64,000 bases of DNA from Evansella vedderi (GCF_030813435.1 NZ_JAUSUG010000004.1:62001-126000), one strand, 5' to 3'; counted from the first letter of the stretch, positions 23,576-33,510 are shown. Numbers and translations: made by a program. The notes: generated by a model not told the origin, from the sequence alone.

Positions 23576-26506
23576 TTATGTCATTTCTAGTAGTTCTTCG
23601 ATGTCCTCCCTTGTTAAGGAGGTAATCATTTTTTCACCCGGTTGTATTACCCGATCCAACAACTCCCGTTTTTGTTCCTGAAGTTTATGGATTTTTTCCT
23701 CAATAGTACCTGTGGTAATCAGCTTTGTCACTTGAACAACCTTTTTTTGGCCAAATCGGTAAACACGATCTGCCGCTTGCTCCTCCACAGCTGGGTTCCA
23801 CCAAGAGTCAAATAATATAACCGTGTCTCCCCCAGTTAAGTTTAAACCAGTACCTCCAGCCTTTAAGGAAATAAGGAACATATCCTTTTCCCCAGCGTTA
23901 AATCGATCTGCTAGTTCGATTCGTTCCTTCGAAGGGGTGGATCCATCGATATAATGATAGTCCCAGCCATAATTCTTTAACCTTTCTTGAATAATACCAA
24001 GCATTTGGGTGAATTGGCTAAAGAGAACAACCCTTCGGCCAGAAGCCATAGCTTCTTCTAAATACTCGAATAGACGATCCATTTTACCGGAATTCCCTTC
24101 ATAATCCTTTAAAAATAAGGCCGGGTGACAGCAAATTTGTCTCAAGCGTGTCAAACCAGCTAATATCTTCATACGATTTTCTTGGAAAGCCTTCGCGTCC
24201 ACAGCTGCTTTTACATCCGTTTGAATTAAGCGCAATTGGGCAATATATAGTTTCTTTTGCTCATCAGAAAGCTCCGTATATTGTACGGCCTCCATTTTCT
24301 CAGGAAGTTCCGTTAATACATCCTTCTTTAACCTCCGTAAAACAAATGGTCGAACACGCTTGGCAACTTTCTCCTGCTCCATCGCCTTAAAGGCTGTTTT
24401 ATTTTTAAATAACCCTGGTAAAACCAGGTCAAAAATAGAGTAAAGTTCATCTAAGGAATTTTCAATTGGTGTTCCACTTAAGGCAAAGGCTTGCTTCGCC
24501 TTTATTGCCTTCACTGACTTTGCCGTTTTCGTCCAATCGTTTTTTACATATTGAGCCTCGTCTAAGATCAACGTGGAAAAGAGTTTATCCTTATAAGCAT
24601 CTAAGTCTCTACGAATAAGGGGGTAGGAAGTAATGAGCACATCCTGATCCGCCCCTTCCTCCATCGCTTCCTTCCGTTCCTCCACCGTTCCACTAATAAC
24701 GACAGTGGTTAAATCGGGAGCAAAGCGCTCAATTTCTTTCTGCCAGTTATAAACAAGGCTGGAAGGGCAAATAATGAGTGTTTGTTCAAAATTACCTCGG
24801 CGCTTTTTATCCACTAAATAGGTGATCATTTGCAACGTTTTTCCTAATCCCATATCATCTGCTAGTATTCCGCCAAAACCGTAATGGGATAAGGAATGAA
24901 GCCATTGGTAACCAATCTTTTGATAGTCCCTTAATACCGGTTCTAACTCTTCAGGGAGCTCCGTTTCTATTTCCTCTGGGTGCATAATCCGCTCTAGGAG
25001 ACTGCGGAACGCCTTCCCTTTTTTCACAGCAAAGGCATTATGATCTGCTAATTGAAAGGCTTTAAGCATAGGAACCTTCGTTTGATGCTTAACATTTCCC
25101 ATTCCCAGTTCCAATTCTTCCAGCATACCTTTCATCTCTTGAAATTCCTCATTACCTAGGTTAACAAAGGAACCGCTGGACAAACGATAGTATTTTTTAT
25201 TAGCGACGAGAGCTTGGAGCAGTTCATCGATTTCCTCTTCAGGAATACCATCCATTTGAAACTCCACATCTAATAAACTTAATCGTTCATTTGCTTCAAC
25301 TTTAACAGATGGACGCTCTATAGGATCATAGATTAATCCCTTCACCCTCGTTGTGGCAAAAACCTCTAACCATTGGGACAGCTGAGGTAAATCCTCCATG
25401 ACAAAGTCAAGAATCTCATCGAAATCCTCTAAGTACAGCTCACGGCCATTATATTTAAAGGGAACCTTTTCAATATGAGAAAGTAGGAAATATTCCTTTT
25501 CCACATCCCGAACCGTTACCTTCCCACTATAGGGCTGGGGTGGGTCAAAGGGAGAATATTTCTCCTCCCCATACTGAAAGGTAAGCTCTGCAGTAAGACG
25601 ATCCTCCTGATAATCTATATAGAGCTTCCCTTTCAACGGTGCCATATGAATTTTTTCACGAATCGGTTCGCTTACATCCACCGTACCAATTTCCTTCAGC
25701 TTCGGTAAAACAAGGGAAGCGAAGTTCTCCAACTGGTCTTGAGAAATGATTACTTCCGCTGGGTGATATTTCGTTAACTGATCGATTAATAAATCAATCA
25801 CCTGTCCTTGGGCCTGTTCCAGTTGAAAAAACTGTCCCCGGTGGTATAACACAGGGAAATCTGCTCCGAAGAAGGCTATCTCCTCTTCATTTATCCATTG
25901 AAAATGAAACTGTCCAGCGTGCTCAGTGGAGCTTCCAATGGAAAACTGCAGCGGCAAGGCCCCTTCCCTTAATTCATAGCCTCGATACTGATAGCCGTAC
26001 ATATCGATGACAACATCCCTCGTCTTTAATAGGTTCAATAGCTCCATCACCATTGGAGCCGGAATCTCTATGGAGCGCCTTTCATCCTTACTGGAAAAGA
26101 AAGAGGTTCTTCGATGGTCATCCCTTAAATAAAAAAGCCTCCATATCCACTGAAGTATCTCCTTATCCTCTTCGGAAAAAATATAGTCGGCAGGGTCATA
26201 AGTAAAATGCTTGGCAAACCGCATCGTCCTGTCTTCATGGACGGTCCGTAAAAATTCCTTTAAGTCCTTGACTACATACGTCCGTTTCGGTCCTACTTTT
26301 ACCTCTAGCTCAAAGGAAGCCGTACGATAGGCTGCCATTTTAGGCTCCAGCTTTAACACATACTCCACCTGCAGGGTTTCCCGCTCATGGTATGTTTCCT
26401 GTTTTTTCATATAAATTTGCTGAAAGGATTGAATCATCGTATCAGCTTTCATTTTTTCAAAGTAATCCACATCCTCTGATCTAGGATGATTTCTTGACTT
26501 ATTCAT
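23576..26506 (-). CDS. SNF2-family DEAD/DEAH-box helicase
   Basis: 976 aa. The N-terminal half (1-520) is the bacterial SNF2-associated region. The C-terminal half is a Swi2/Snf2 ATPase: motif I ADDMGLGKT, Ia PSSLVYNW, II LDEAQYVKN (DEAQ rather than DEAH), III ALSGTPIEN, IV VVLFSQFTQ, V LKAGGTGLNL and VI QAADRVYRFGQ. Such proteins translocate on DNA and remodel protein-DNA complexes, often working with RNA polymerase or in repair. No SWIM zinc finger is seen, unlike many Bacillus relatives. ATG 26506 has AGGTGA at 6 nt. Confidence 0.88.
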   Translation of the reverse strand: MNKSRNHPRSEDVDYFEKMKADTMIQSFQQIYMKKQETYHERETLQVEYVLKLEPKMAAYRTASFELEVKVGPKRTYVVKDLKEFLRTVHEDRTMRFAKHFTYDPADYIFSEEDKEILQWIWRLFYLRDDHRRTSFFSSKDERRSIEIPAPMVMELLNLLKTRDVVIDMYGYQYRGYELREGALPLQFSIGSSTEHAGQFHFQWINEEEIAFFGADFPVLYHRGQFFQLEQAQGQVIDLLIDQLTKYHPAEVIISQDQLENFASLVLPKLKEIGTVDVSEPIREKIHMAPLKGKLYIDYQEDRLTAELTFQYGEEKYSPFDPPQPYSGKVTVRDVEKEYFLLSHIEKVPFKYNGRELYLEDFDEILDFVMEDLPQLSQWLEVFATTRVKGLIYDPIERPSVKVEANERLSLLDVEFQMDGIPEEEIDELLQALVANKKYYRLSSGSFVNLGNEEFQEMKGMLEELELGMGNVKHQTKVPMLKAFQLADHNAFAVKKGKAFRSLLERIMHPEEIETELPEELEPVLRDYQKIGYQWLHSLSHYGFGGILADDMGLGKTLQMITYLVDKKRRGNFEQTLIICPSSLVYNWQKEIERFAPDLTTVVISGTVEERKEAMEEGADQDVLITSYPLIRRDLDAYKDKLFSTLILDEAQYVKNDWTKTAKSVKAIKAKQAFALSGTPIENSLDELYSIFDLVLPGLFKNKTAFKAMEQEKVAKRVRPFVLRRLKKDVLTELPEKMEAVQYTELSDEQKKLYIAQLRLIQTDVKAAVDAKAFQENRMKILAGLTRLRQICCHPALFLKDYEGNSGKMDRLFEYLEEAMASGRRVVLFSQFTQMLGIIQERLKNYGWDYHYIDGSTPSKERIELADRFNAGEKDMFLISLKAGGTGLNLTGGDTVILFDSWWNPAVEEQAADRVYRFGQKKVVQVTKLITTGTIEEKIHKLQEQKRELLDRVIQPGEKMITSLTREDIEELLEMT

Positions 26507-26789
26507 TCACTATCACCTGACTTCTCCAACTTCTTAATACGTTCTAACTATCATAACATGAATAAAAAAAGAAGGTCATTAAACATAATTGCCTTAAAAG
26601 TAAATCTATAACCTTTACATCTTATTGACGACCTCAATTATCCTATGCTAAAGGAATGGTAATTGTATGTTAAAATCAAAATGCGGGATGATGTAATACT
26701 TTTTTTTGAAATAAAGTGCACGAAACCTTCAAAGGCTACAGATCGTAAACAAGAAGAACATAAACAATCATCTTAATTGGAGGAAAACA

Positions 26790-28055
26790 ATGTTACGACG
26801 ACTTTCTTATATTTTTTTAACAGCCATCATTGTCCTTACTACTGGTTGTACGTCAGACGGTGAGGAAGGCTTACAATTCGAAGATACGCAACTTACCCTT
26901 GCTATAAAAGATGCTTTAAGTTTAGAAGAGTCAGAGATTATTTCTGAAAAGGATGCAGCGGACTTACTAGAATTAGATGGGAAAAATTATGGTATATCCT
27001 CCCTTAAGGGAATCGAAGCGCTAGTGGAATTAAAGCATCTTGACCTTCAAGATAACCATATTGAGGATCTGACACCATTATTAAATCTAGAAAATTTGGA
27101 AACTGTTTTACTATACAACAACCCTTTTTCCCTAGAGGAGGGAAGTCAATCCCTCTCCATTATCCATGAACTAGAAGAGGATGGAATCGTTGTACATTAT
27201 GAGGAGACCTTTATTTATGAAGAAACCGGCCCTCCTGCTGAAGGGGTTTTTTACAAGGTAGAGAATGGAAATAATACGGTCTACCTATTTGGCTCCATAC
27301 ATGTGGGTATGGCTGATATTTACCCTCTACACCCTGCCATCGAGGGAGCTTTTGAAGAAGCTGACTATTTAGCGGTAGAGATTGACCTGACAGACATTAG
27401 TGATTTCGAAATGATGGAACTAATAGGTACCATCGGTTTTTACGAGGACGGCAGTACATTGGAGCAAGCTATCGGAGGGAAAGCATTTAAACAGTTAGTG
27501 GACTTACTTGCTCCATTTGGATACGAAGCTTCCATGTTGAACTTCTTTAAACCATTTGTCGTGCAAGACCTAGTTACTATGCTAGCTGCCGAACTAGCAG
27601 GATTGCACCCCGATGATGGGATTGACCTGTATTTCATGGAGCGAGCGAATAAAGATGATATAGAAATTATCAGCTTAGAAACCGTGGAGGATCAATTGCT
27701 ATTATCTACTATTCTTTCGGAAGAAACACAAGCAAAGGATCTTATAGACTCCATTGAAAACTTCGATCAGCTTTCTGCAGAAGTGGAACAATTAATGAAT
27801 ATTTGGCGAAATGGTGATACGGAAGCTATTTTGGAGCTTAGGGAAAGTGAATATGAAGAAGATTACGAGGAATATATGAAAGCCTTGCTAGACGACCGGG
27901 ACTACCTTATGACAGAAAAAATAGAGGAGTTTCTGTTACACGATACTGGAGAGACTTATTTTGTGGTAGTCGGTGCCATGCATTTAGTAGGAGAAAAAAG
28001 CATCGTCGGACTATTGAATAACCGCGGCTACAACGTCCAACCCGTAATCAATTAA
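26790..28055 (+). CDS. Lipoprotein with leucine-rich repeats and a TraB/GumN domain
   Basis: 421 aa. Residues 1-20 are a lipoprotein signal with lipobox LTTGC (Cys20). Residues about 50-145 contain two or three leucine-rich repeats of the internalin type (LVELKHLDLQDNHIEDLTPL, NLENLETVLLYNNPF). Residues about 150-421 are a TraB/GumN domain with the two histidine motifs LFGSIHVG (N-terminal) and VVGAMHLVG (C-terminal) and a conserved Glu in VEIDL. The TraB fold is related to Tiki and EreA-type enzymes, so a membrane-surface metallohydrolase is possible, but no substrate is known. GGAGG start. Monocistronic. Confidence 0.8.
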   Translation: MLRRLSYIFLTAIIVLTTGCTSDGEEGLQFEDTQLTLAIKDALSLEESEIISEKDAADLLELDGKNYGISSLKGIEALVELKHLDLQDNHIEDLTPLLNLENLETVLLYNNPFSLEEGSQSLSIIHELEEDGIVVHYEETFIYEETGPPAEGVFYKVENGNNTVYLFGSIHVGMADIYPLHPAIEGAFEEADYLAVEIDLTDISDFEMMELIGTIGFYEDGSTLEQAIGGKAFKQLVDLLAPFGYEASMLNFFKPFVVQDLVTMLAAELAGLHPDDGIDLYFMERANKDDIEIISLETVEDQLLLSTILSEETQAKDLIDSIENFDQLSAEVEQLMNIWRNGDTEAILELRESEYEEDYEEYMKALLDDRDYLMTEKIEEFLLHDTGETYFVVVGAMHLVGEKSIVGLLNNRGYNVQPVIN

Positions 28056-28105
28056 TAGTGATTAGGTAGCTGTATGGACTAATAATTTTGGCACAGTAAA
28101 ACGAC

Positions 28106-28184
28106 AATGTTAATTTGAAACCAAATTTGAAACAGCGTTGATTAAAGCGAGTGCCTGAAGTGTAAATCAACATCAAAGTTAAAC
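28106..28184 (-). repeat. R3 repeat (inverted copy)
   Basis: Contains, on the minus strand, TTTGATGTTGATTTACACTTC and a GCGTTGATT block in inverted order, matching the elements at 39341 and 41036. Its ends are eroded. Confidence 0.55.
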
Positions 28185-28222
28185 GGAGTATTATTTTTAA
28201 ATTAGGTGAGGAGCGTTCTCAA

Positions 28223-28813
28223 ATGCAATTGTGTCCAGAATGTAAAAGCGATACTGTCCAGAGGACATCATCCACTCCATTACGAGTAATTCTTTGTCTC
28301 ATTTTAATTTTCATCATCCCATTTGGACTCTTTTTTGCTTGGATTCCCTTTGTTTTCCCACATACCTTCGAATGCAAAAATTGTGGGAAACAGGGAAATG
28401 AAAGTGAACTGAAACAAGTGGACTGGCGTGAGCGGGAAATGTTATTAGTTAATGAAAAGGCATTTGGTAACAGACTGCAGCCTATTATGGAATACTGGTT
28501 CGAGCAAATGGGTTATCTTTATAAAATAACAATGGAAAACCATATGTTTGTTTTAGTAAAGGTTTCAGAACAGGAAGTTGTGGCTTACCATATACACGAT
28601 TTAAAGGATAGTAATTTCCTTGTTCAAAGTTTGAGCGGTAAACTTGCCGTCTTTACAGATACGGAATTTGATTGGGAACCTACTTCCTTTGGGGAGAAAT
28701 TGTTCACTTCTGATGAAATCCAATTTATTCAAAATCGTGATTATTCAGGACTGAAAGATCACCTTCATAAAAATACCCAACTCGTTCAGCCCTTTAATGT
28801 TTATGAGAAATGA
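28223..28813 (+). CDS. Zinc-ribbon membrane protein of unknown function
   Basis: 196 aa. Cys4-x2-Cys7 and Cys51-x2-Cys54 form a zinc-ribbon pair, but a membrane segment (about 21-45) lies between the two knuckles, so they may not bind one ion together. The C-terminal 140 residues are soluble, with no recognised domain. Start ATG follows GAGGAG by 9 nt. It is a lone gene flanked by two repeat elements (R3 upstream, R4 downstream). Not recognised beyond this. Confidence 0.65.
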   Translation: MQLCPECKSDTVQRTSSTPLRVILCLILIFIIPFGLFFAWIPFVFPHTFECKNCGKQGNESELKQVDWREREMLLVNEKAFGNRLQPIMEYWFEQMGYLYKITMENHMFVLVKVSEQEVVAYHIHDLKDSNFLVQSLSGKLAVFTDTEFDWEPTSFGEKLFTSDEIQFIQNRDYSGLKDHLHKNTQLVQPFNVYEK

Positions 28814-28830
28814 TTAATTTCTTTTATCTG

Positions 28831-28960
28831 AAGCTGGGACAAAAGCGTTTTGTCAATGAGAATTCCGAACGAAGCATATAAATCGCTTCGGAAATATACT
28901 TCGCTACGGTAGTACATTGTTCGTATTTCCAGTTAATCACTTCAGTTATGTCCCAGCCTC
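28831..28960. repeat. R4 repeat (GAGGCTGGGACA), copy 1
   Basis: Element of about 130 bp bounded by inverted ends AAGCTGGGACA and TGTCCCAGCCT, with inner inverted repeats (GGAAATA...TATTTCC and CGAAGC...GCTTCG). TCTTTTT follows the right end, so the folded transcript could stop transcription after the zinc-ribbon gene. A related copy lies at 46674. Confidence 0.7.
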
Positions 28961-29108
28961 TTTTTGCACTTTATTAGATTTCCATTTTATTGAGAATCTA
29001 GTAAAATCCTGTCGTTTAAAAGGAGAAATAATTTAGAATTTTTGATATAATAGTTTTGTTATTGTCTAAAAGTGTAATTTAATTGGAAAACAGCTTAAGG
29101 ACGAGTAT

Positions 29109-29130
29109 TTTTTAAACGATCGTTTAAAAA
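29109..29130. promoter_or_regulatory. AAACGATCGTTT palindrome, copy 3 (22 bp)
   Basis: The longest copy: the TTTAAACGATCGTTTAAA core is extended by two further T-A pairs on each side. It lies 52 bp upstream of the MoxR gene start, an operator-like position. Confidence 0.5.
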
Positions 29131-29181
29131 TAAGACCTTTCATTGTTATGCCAATAAACTTTTTATTAAAGGAGCGGTCGT

Positions 29182-30138
29182 ATGGAGAAGCAGCAGGAAA
29201 TGTTAGAAAAAATAAAGGGATCAATCTCCACTGTCCTTGTTGGAAAAGAAGAGGTTACGGAACTGGTTATGATTGCCTTGTTAAGTCGAGGTCATGTTTT
29301 ACTTGAAGATGTTCCTGGTACAGGAAAAACGATGCTAACGAAAACGCTAGCAAAATCAATTGACGGAAAATTCCGCCGCGTTCAGTTCACTCCTGATGTT
29401 TTACCAAGTGATGTTACTGGTATTCAATTTTTTAATCCGAAAGAGCAAAGCTTCGAGCTTCGGCCAGGACCAGTAATGACAAACATCCTTTTAGCCGATG
29501 AAATTAATCGTGCTACACCAAGAACACAATCCAGTTTGCTTGAGGTTATGGAAGAAGGACAAGTTACCATTGACGGAGAAACATTGGCCTTACCTACTCC
29601 TTTTATTGTAATTGCCACACAAAACCCTGTTGAGTCGCAGCAAGGGACCTTTGCATTGCCTGAAGCTCAAATGGACCGCTTCCTTATGCAAATTAAAGTG
29701 GGTTACCCAACGATGCAAGAAGAACAACAGATGCTGAAAATGTACAAGGAGCAGGAGCCACTTGAGAATTTATCCGCTATTGTTACATTAGATGAGATAA
29801 AAGAAATGCAGCAGGAAATACGGAAAATACAGCTTTCGGAACCTGTGGAATCTTACTTGCTTAAAATTATCCGTGCCACAAGAGAATCGGAAAGTGTGGA
29901 GCTTGGGGTAAGTCCAAGGGGAACTCTGGCCCTCATGCATGCTGCCCAAGCAAGAGCCTACTTACAAGGAAGAGATTACGTTATTCCTGAAGATATTAAA
30001 GCATTGGCCCCTCATGTCCTTTGCCACCGTCTTGTATTAACAATGGAAAGCTCCATGAGACGCACGAAGGAAGATGTATTTAACGACATATTAAAAACTA
30101 TTGAAGTCCCTGTGGAAGCAGGAGCCATTAGAAAATGA
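29182..30138 (+). CDS. MoxR-family AAA+ ATPase
   Basis: 318 aa, AAA+ ATPase of the MoxR group: Walker A EDVPGTGKTML (about 37-47), Walker B LLADEINRATPRTQ, sensor 1 IATQNP, arginine finger region and C-terminal lid with SPRGTLAL. MoxR proteins act as chaperone-like partners of DUF58/VWA proteins. It starts an overlapping three-gene operon with DUF58 (4-bp overlap) and DUF4129 genes, as in the yeaC-yeaD-yebA operon of B. subtilis. ATG has AAAGGAG 7 nt upstream. Confidence 0.9.
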   Translation: MEKQQEMLEKIKGSISTVLVGKEEVTELVMIALLSRGHVLLEDVPGTGKTMLTKTLAKSIDGKFRRVQFTPDVLPSDVTGIQFFNPKEQSFELRPGPVMTNILLADEINRATPRTQSSLLEVMEEGQVTIDGETLALPTPFIVIATQNPVESQQGTFALPEAQMDRFLMQIKVGYPTMQEEQQMLKMYKEQEPLENLSAIVTLDEIKEMQQEIRKIQLSEPVESYLLKIIRATRESESVELGVSPRGTLALMHAAQARAYLQGRDYVIPEDIKALAPHVLCHRLVLTMESSMRRTKEDVFNDILKTIEVPVEAGAIRK

Positions 30139-31352
30139 TTCTTTGGAATGTCGAGCGGATCTATTCAAAGGGGTATAATATTTTAGGCTCTATTATTCCT
30201 ATATTATTGATTATTTCCTTTTTAACCAATGAATTTTGGCTGTTTAGCATTATTTTTTTACTTATTTTATTCATGGTATTAAATGAGCTCTATTTGAGAT
30301 ATATTTCCAAAAACATTGTCATTCCTAATGAAATCGTTGTCAAAAGATTATTCAAGGGGGATGAAGCAGTTTTACATGTTCCTGTGGAAAACAAGGGAAA
30401 ACTCCCTGTTTTTAGCGGAAGATGGAACTTCTTTTTATTTGATTCAGATGATGCTATAAAAGTGAAAGAAGTAAATAACATTCAGAGATATCAGTCAAAT
30501 TATGAGCAGCCATTATCTGTCCCCGCCCTTACGAGACGTTTATTCCCAGTCCATATTCAAGGCGTTAAAAGGGGCACCGCGGAAATACGCTCTATTCAAT
30601 TTGAGCTTTACGACTTCTTCAAATTTAACCATGTCCGCCTCACCTATCAAGGACATTACCGTGGGGAAGCCATCGTTTATCCAACACCGGCTCCTATCTC
30701 AGGTCTGGAGAAGGTACTGCAGCAGGAAAGGGGAGAGCAGCCGCAGCGTTTTTCCTTTCATGAGGATGTCATGATGATGGTTGGAAATCGAGATTATATG
30801 AATGGGGATCCTTTCAATCGTATTAACTGGAAGGCTTCTGCAAAAACAGATGAGCTTCAAACGAAGCTATTTGAGAAAGTAACCTTATCCCAATGGACAA
30901 TCGTTGTGAACATTCAAAATAAAGATCCCTTATTGCAAACGATAGCATCGTTGGAGGATGTATTAAACAATGTAGCTTATGCCTGCCAGTTCGCAACTAG
31001 ATACCAAATTTCCTTTGAAATGTACATTAACATTAGAGTGCCTTCTTCAAGGGTGGGGTTATATTTACCTGCAGGCCAAGGGAAAAACCATTTAGTAAGG
31101 GCAATGGAAATGCTGGCCCGTATTCGAAGATCTACCGTAGCCTTTCCCATGGAGCAAACATTATTTACTCTCTTCCATCAAGGGAAAACACCTTCATTCG
31201 TCCTTCACTTTGGTGAATTCACAGAGGAGGAAAACGAACAATATATACAAGCAAAAAGCAACAACACAAGTGTTTATCGAGTAGTCACAGAAGACAGCGG
31301 GGTGCACCTTACTTCAGTTCGGGGGCAAAAAAATGAAGCAATGGCAAATTGA
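30135..31352 (+). CDS. DUF58 domain-containing membrane protein
   Basis: 405 aa. Two N-terminal membrane segments (about 15-32 and 34-52) are followed by a beta domain and the DUF58 core with GNRDYMNGDPFNRINWKASAKTDELQTK (around 215-242; motif read as DYxxGDxxxxINWKASA). DUF58 proteins are MoxR partners with a VWA-like fold. The start overlaps the moxR stop as ATGA. It overlaps the next gene by 20 bp. The biological role is unresolved in Bacillus. Confidence 0.88.
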   Translation: MILWNVERIYSKGYNILGSIIPILLIISFLTNEFWLFSIIFLLILFMVLNELYLRYISKNIVIPNEIVVKRLFKGDEAVLHVPVENKGKLPVFSGRWNFFLFDSDDAIKVKEVNNIQRYQSNYEQPLSVPALTRRLFPVHIQGVKRGTAEIRSIQFELYDFFKFNHVRLTYQGHYRGEAIVYPTPAPISGLEKVLQQERGEQPQRFSFHEDVMMMVGNRDYMNGDPFNRINWKASAKTDELQTKLFEKVTLSQWTIVVNIQNKDPLLQTIASLEDVLNNVAYACQFATRYQISFEMYINIRVPSSRVGLYLPAGQGKNHLVRAMEMLARIRRSTVAFPMEQTLFTLFHQGKTPSFVLHFGEFTEEENEQYIQAKSNNTSVYRVVTEDSGVHLTSVRGQKNEAMAN

Positions 31353-32550
31353 GATTATACGTTGGACAAATTATAGCTTAGAAGCGCTTTTCTTCTATGT
31401 ATTGGTGTTTCCATTGTACGCTGTTTACGGCAGTTTCCCCCCTGTCATGCCATATATTTTCGTTATTATTACATCTGCAATTGTTTATGGATTTTTACTC
31501 CATAAAACAAAGTCTACTTCTACCTCCGCAATTGGTCTTCCCATTGTGTTGATTGTTGGGGGAATTGGAGATTTCAATCTACTCATGGCTGCATTTTTGG
31601 CAGTTATGACCTTCTGGAGAGCAGTCGTTCATTTTGAAGAATATGATCGAACAAATGAATTCCCTGTCTTTTTAATGACTTTGGGTGCTGGAATCATTTA
31701 TTTCTTCTGGTTCAGTGATTTTGACGGAAGACAAATGCTCTTATTCTTGATTTTTGCTCACTTCTTACTAGCAATGGGACTAAAGACATTATCCATGACC
31801 TTACACTCCAATGTTAGTGAAGAGCAAAAAAAGAGTCATTTGAAGTGGATTTTAGGGGCACTACTTACTGTTTCCAGTTTTTCATTAGTATTAAGCTTAA
31901 TCTTTCCTTACCTTCAATGGTTTTTTATTCAATTAGCCCGTTTGGTATTTTATACAGCTGGATTAATTGTGAGTCCAATTATATATCTAATACGATTACC
32001 GAGATCTGATGGCCCAGGTTATGGTGATTCTTCACTTAGCTTGGAAGGGGAAGACGAAAGAAGAGATGCTTTTGAAACATTAGAGATGGGGGAATCTTTC
32101 CTAAGCTTCGAACAATTCTTTTGGATCATTAGTAGCATTCTTCTTCTCTTGGTAGTGTATCTTATTATTAAAAGAGTTCGAAACGTGGAGACAAAACAAA
32201 TTGAGTTCACTGAAATACGGGAAGCAGAGCTATCTTCTCTGAAAAAAACAGGATCCTTTTGGTCCTCTTTCAGACAAGGCCGTGTACCTAAAAATGAAAT
32301 TAGACGTGAATTCTATCATTTTCAAGAAAGTTTAGTGAAGTCTGAGTGGGCAAGGAATGGAAATGAAACCGTGGAAGATTGGGTAATGAGGTTACCAATT
32401 AGCAATTCCCTAAAGGAAACGGTTATCAAAAATTATCAAAAGGTTCGTTACGGGAATATAGAAGTAAGTAAAGAACAACAAAAAGAATTTAAGGAAGCAA
32501 TAAAACAAGCTAAAAAAGAAATAAAAACTCATGAAAAAAACGCTAGCTGA
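31333..32550 (+). CDS. DUF4129 domain-containing membrane protein
   Basis: 405 aa with six or so membrane segments in the first 220 residues and one more near 263-282, ending in a soluble helical region (about 320-385) of the DUF4129 type: REFYHFQESLVKSEWARNGNETVEDW. It takes the position of YebA, which is nearly twice as long and carries a transglutaminase-like domain. No Cys-His-Asp transglutaminase triad is seen here, so this is the shorter form. The stop codon lies inside the terminator stem-loop. Confidence 0.8.
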   Translation: MKQWQIEIIRWTNYSLEALFFYVLVFPLYAVYGSFPPVMPYIFVIITSAIVYGFLLHKTKSTSTSAIGLPIVLIVGGIGDFNLLMAAFLAVMTFWRAVVHFEEYDRTNEFPVFLMTLGAGIIYFFWFSDFDGRQMLLFLIFAHFLLAMGLKTLSMTLHSNVSEEQKKSHLKWILGALLTVSSFSLVLSLIFPYLQWFFIQLARLVFYTAGLIVSPIIYLIRLPRSDGPGYGDSSLSLEGEDERRDAFETLEMGESFLSFEQFFWIISSILLLLVVYLIIKRVRNVETKQIEFTEIREAELSSLKKTGSFWSSFRQGRVPKNEIRREFYHFQESLVKSEWARNGNETVEDWVMRLPISNSLKETVIKNYQKVRYGNIEVSKEQQKEFKEAIKQAKKEIKTHEKNAS

Positions 32551-32568
32551 TCATTTGCTAGCGTTTTT
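32536..32568. terminator. Bidirectional terminator shared by the DUF4129 and 32558 genes
   Basis: 12-bp perfect stem AAAAACGCTAGC/GCTAGCGTTTTT. The stop codons of both convergent genes are embedded in it. Confidence 0.9.
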
Positions 32569-33379
32569 CTTTAGCTGTGAATAGCTTTTTCACCATTCCC
32601 CCTAAGGAAAAAAGGGTTAGATGAACAGGTAAAAAGGTTTTTTTCCAATTAGGTATTTGTAAGAGTCCTCCCTGCTTTAACAGAAAGTCCGTAAATAACA
32701 ATGAAGAGATGGTAATTAATGATTGACTTAACCCTTTTTTCTTATCGTTTATTGTATACAAGACAGAAACCCACAAGGAATATAATGGAGTTAAGATAAA
32801 ATGTTCATCCCAATTAAATGTTTTATACCCAAAACGAAACTTATTTTTCAAAGCTAAAAGAAATAGCCAATTTACATGTATGACAACAAAAGTTAAATAT
32901 CTTGAAAGTGTCATTGGATTTTGGTTTCGAATGCTTTTAATCACAATATCACTAATTTTAAAAAAAACTGGTAGGAGGATGCTAGTATAAAGTGCGTCCC
33001 ACCATTGATGTCTATAAATTTTTAACCGTAAAAATAAATGCTCCACTATAAAAAAATAAGCAGTGAAAAAAAGTTTGTACCTCCACCCTAATTTAAATAA
33101 TGAAAGATACGTTGCTGTAATTGGTACGAAAACTGCTTGAGATAAAATGGCACCGAACACATTATCTAAATATTTGTTTCTTATAAATTTAGGGTAGTAA
33201 GTATAAGCATGAAACAAGTTTAAGACAAAATATTCAAAAAGGTAAGCTATCCCTATGTTAGGTAGTAAAGACTGTAATGTTTTTCTAATTCCTTTCTTTT
33301 GAATAGTAATGAATAAAATAATGGCATGTACTACCAATAAAATAAGGAAGGGCGTATTATTCTTATTTAACCTTTTCAT
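32558..33379 (-). CDS. Polytopic membrane protein of unknown function
   Basis: 273 aa with about seven hydrophobic segments and a high content of Leu, Phe and Tyr; basic loops. It has no recognised family; FIVEHLFLRLKIYRHQWWDALYT in the middle is the most distinctive stretch (quoted as EHLFLRLKIYRHQWW). ATG 33379 is chosen because AAGGAGG lies 9 nt upstream, while the GTG at 33388 abuts that site. Monocistronic, convergent with the MoxR operon. Confidence 0.6.
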   Translation of the reverse strand: MKRLNKNNTPFLILLVVHAIILFITIQKKGIRKTLQSLLPNIGIAYLFEYFVLNLFHAYTYYPKFIRNKYLDNVFGAILSQAVFVPITATYLSLFKLGWRYKLFFTAYFFIVEHLFLRLKIYRHQWWDALYTSILLPVFFKISDIVIKSIRNQNPMTLSRYLTFVVIHVNWLFLLALKNKFRFGYKTFNWDEHFILTPLYSLWVSVLYTINDKKKGLSQSLITISSLLFTDFLLKQGGLLQIPNWKKTFLPVHLTLFSLGGMVKKLFTAKEKR

Positions 33380-33510
33380 GAAACGCACCCTCCTTAAAAA
33401 GTTAGCTTCGTTTTATAGTGTGCAATCAATAATTCTTTTTATACTTTTCACCAGGATTCTAAATGATTGCTCCTGCTCCACTTCGTTTACGCGTGGCACG
33501 GAAGAGCGTT

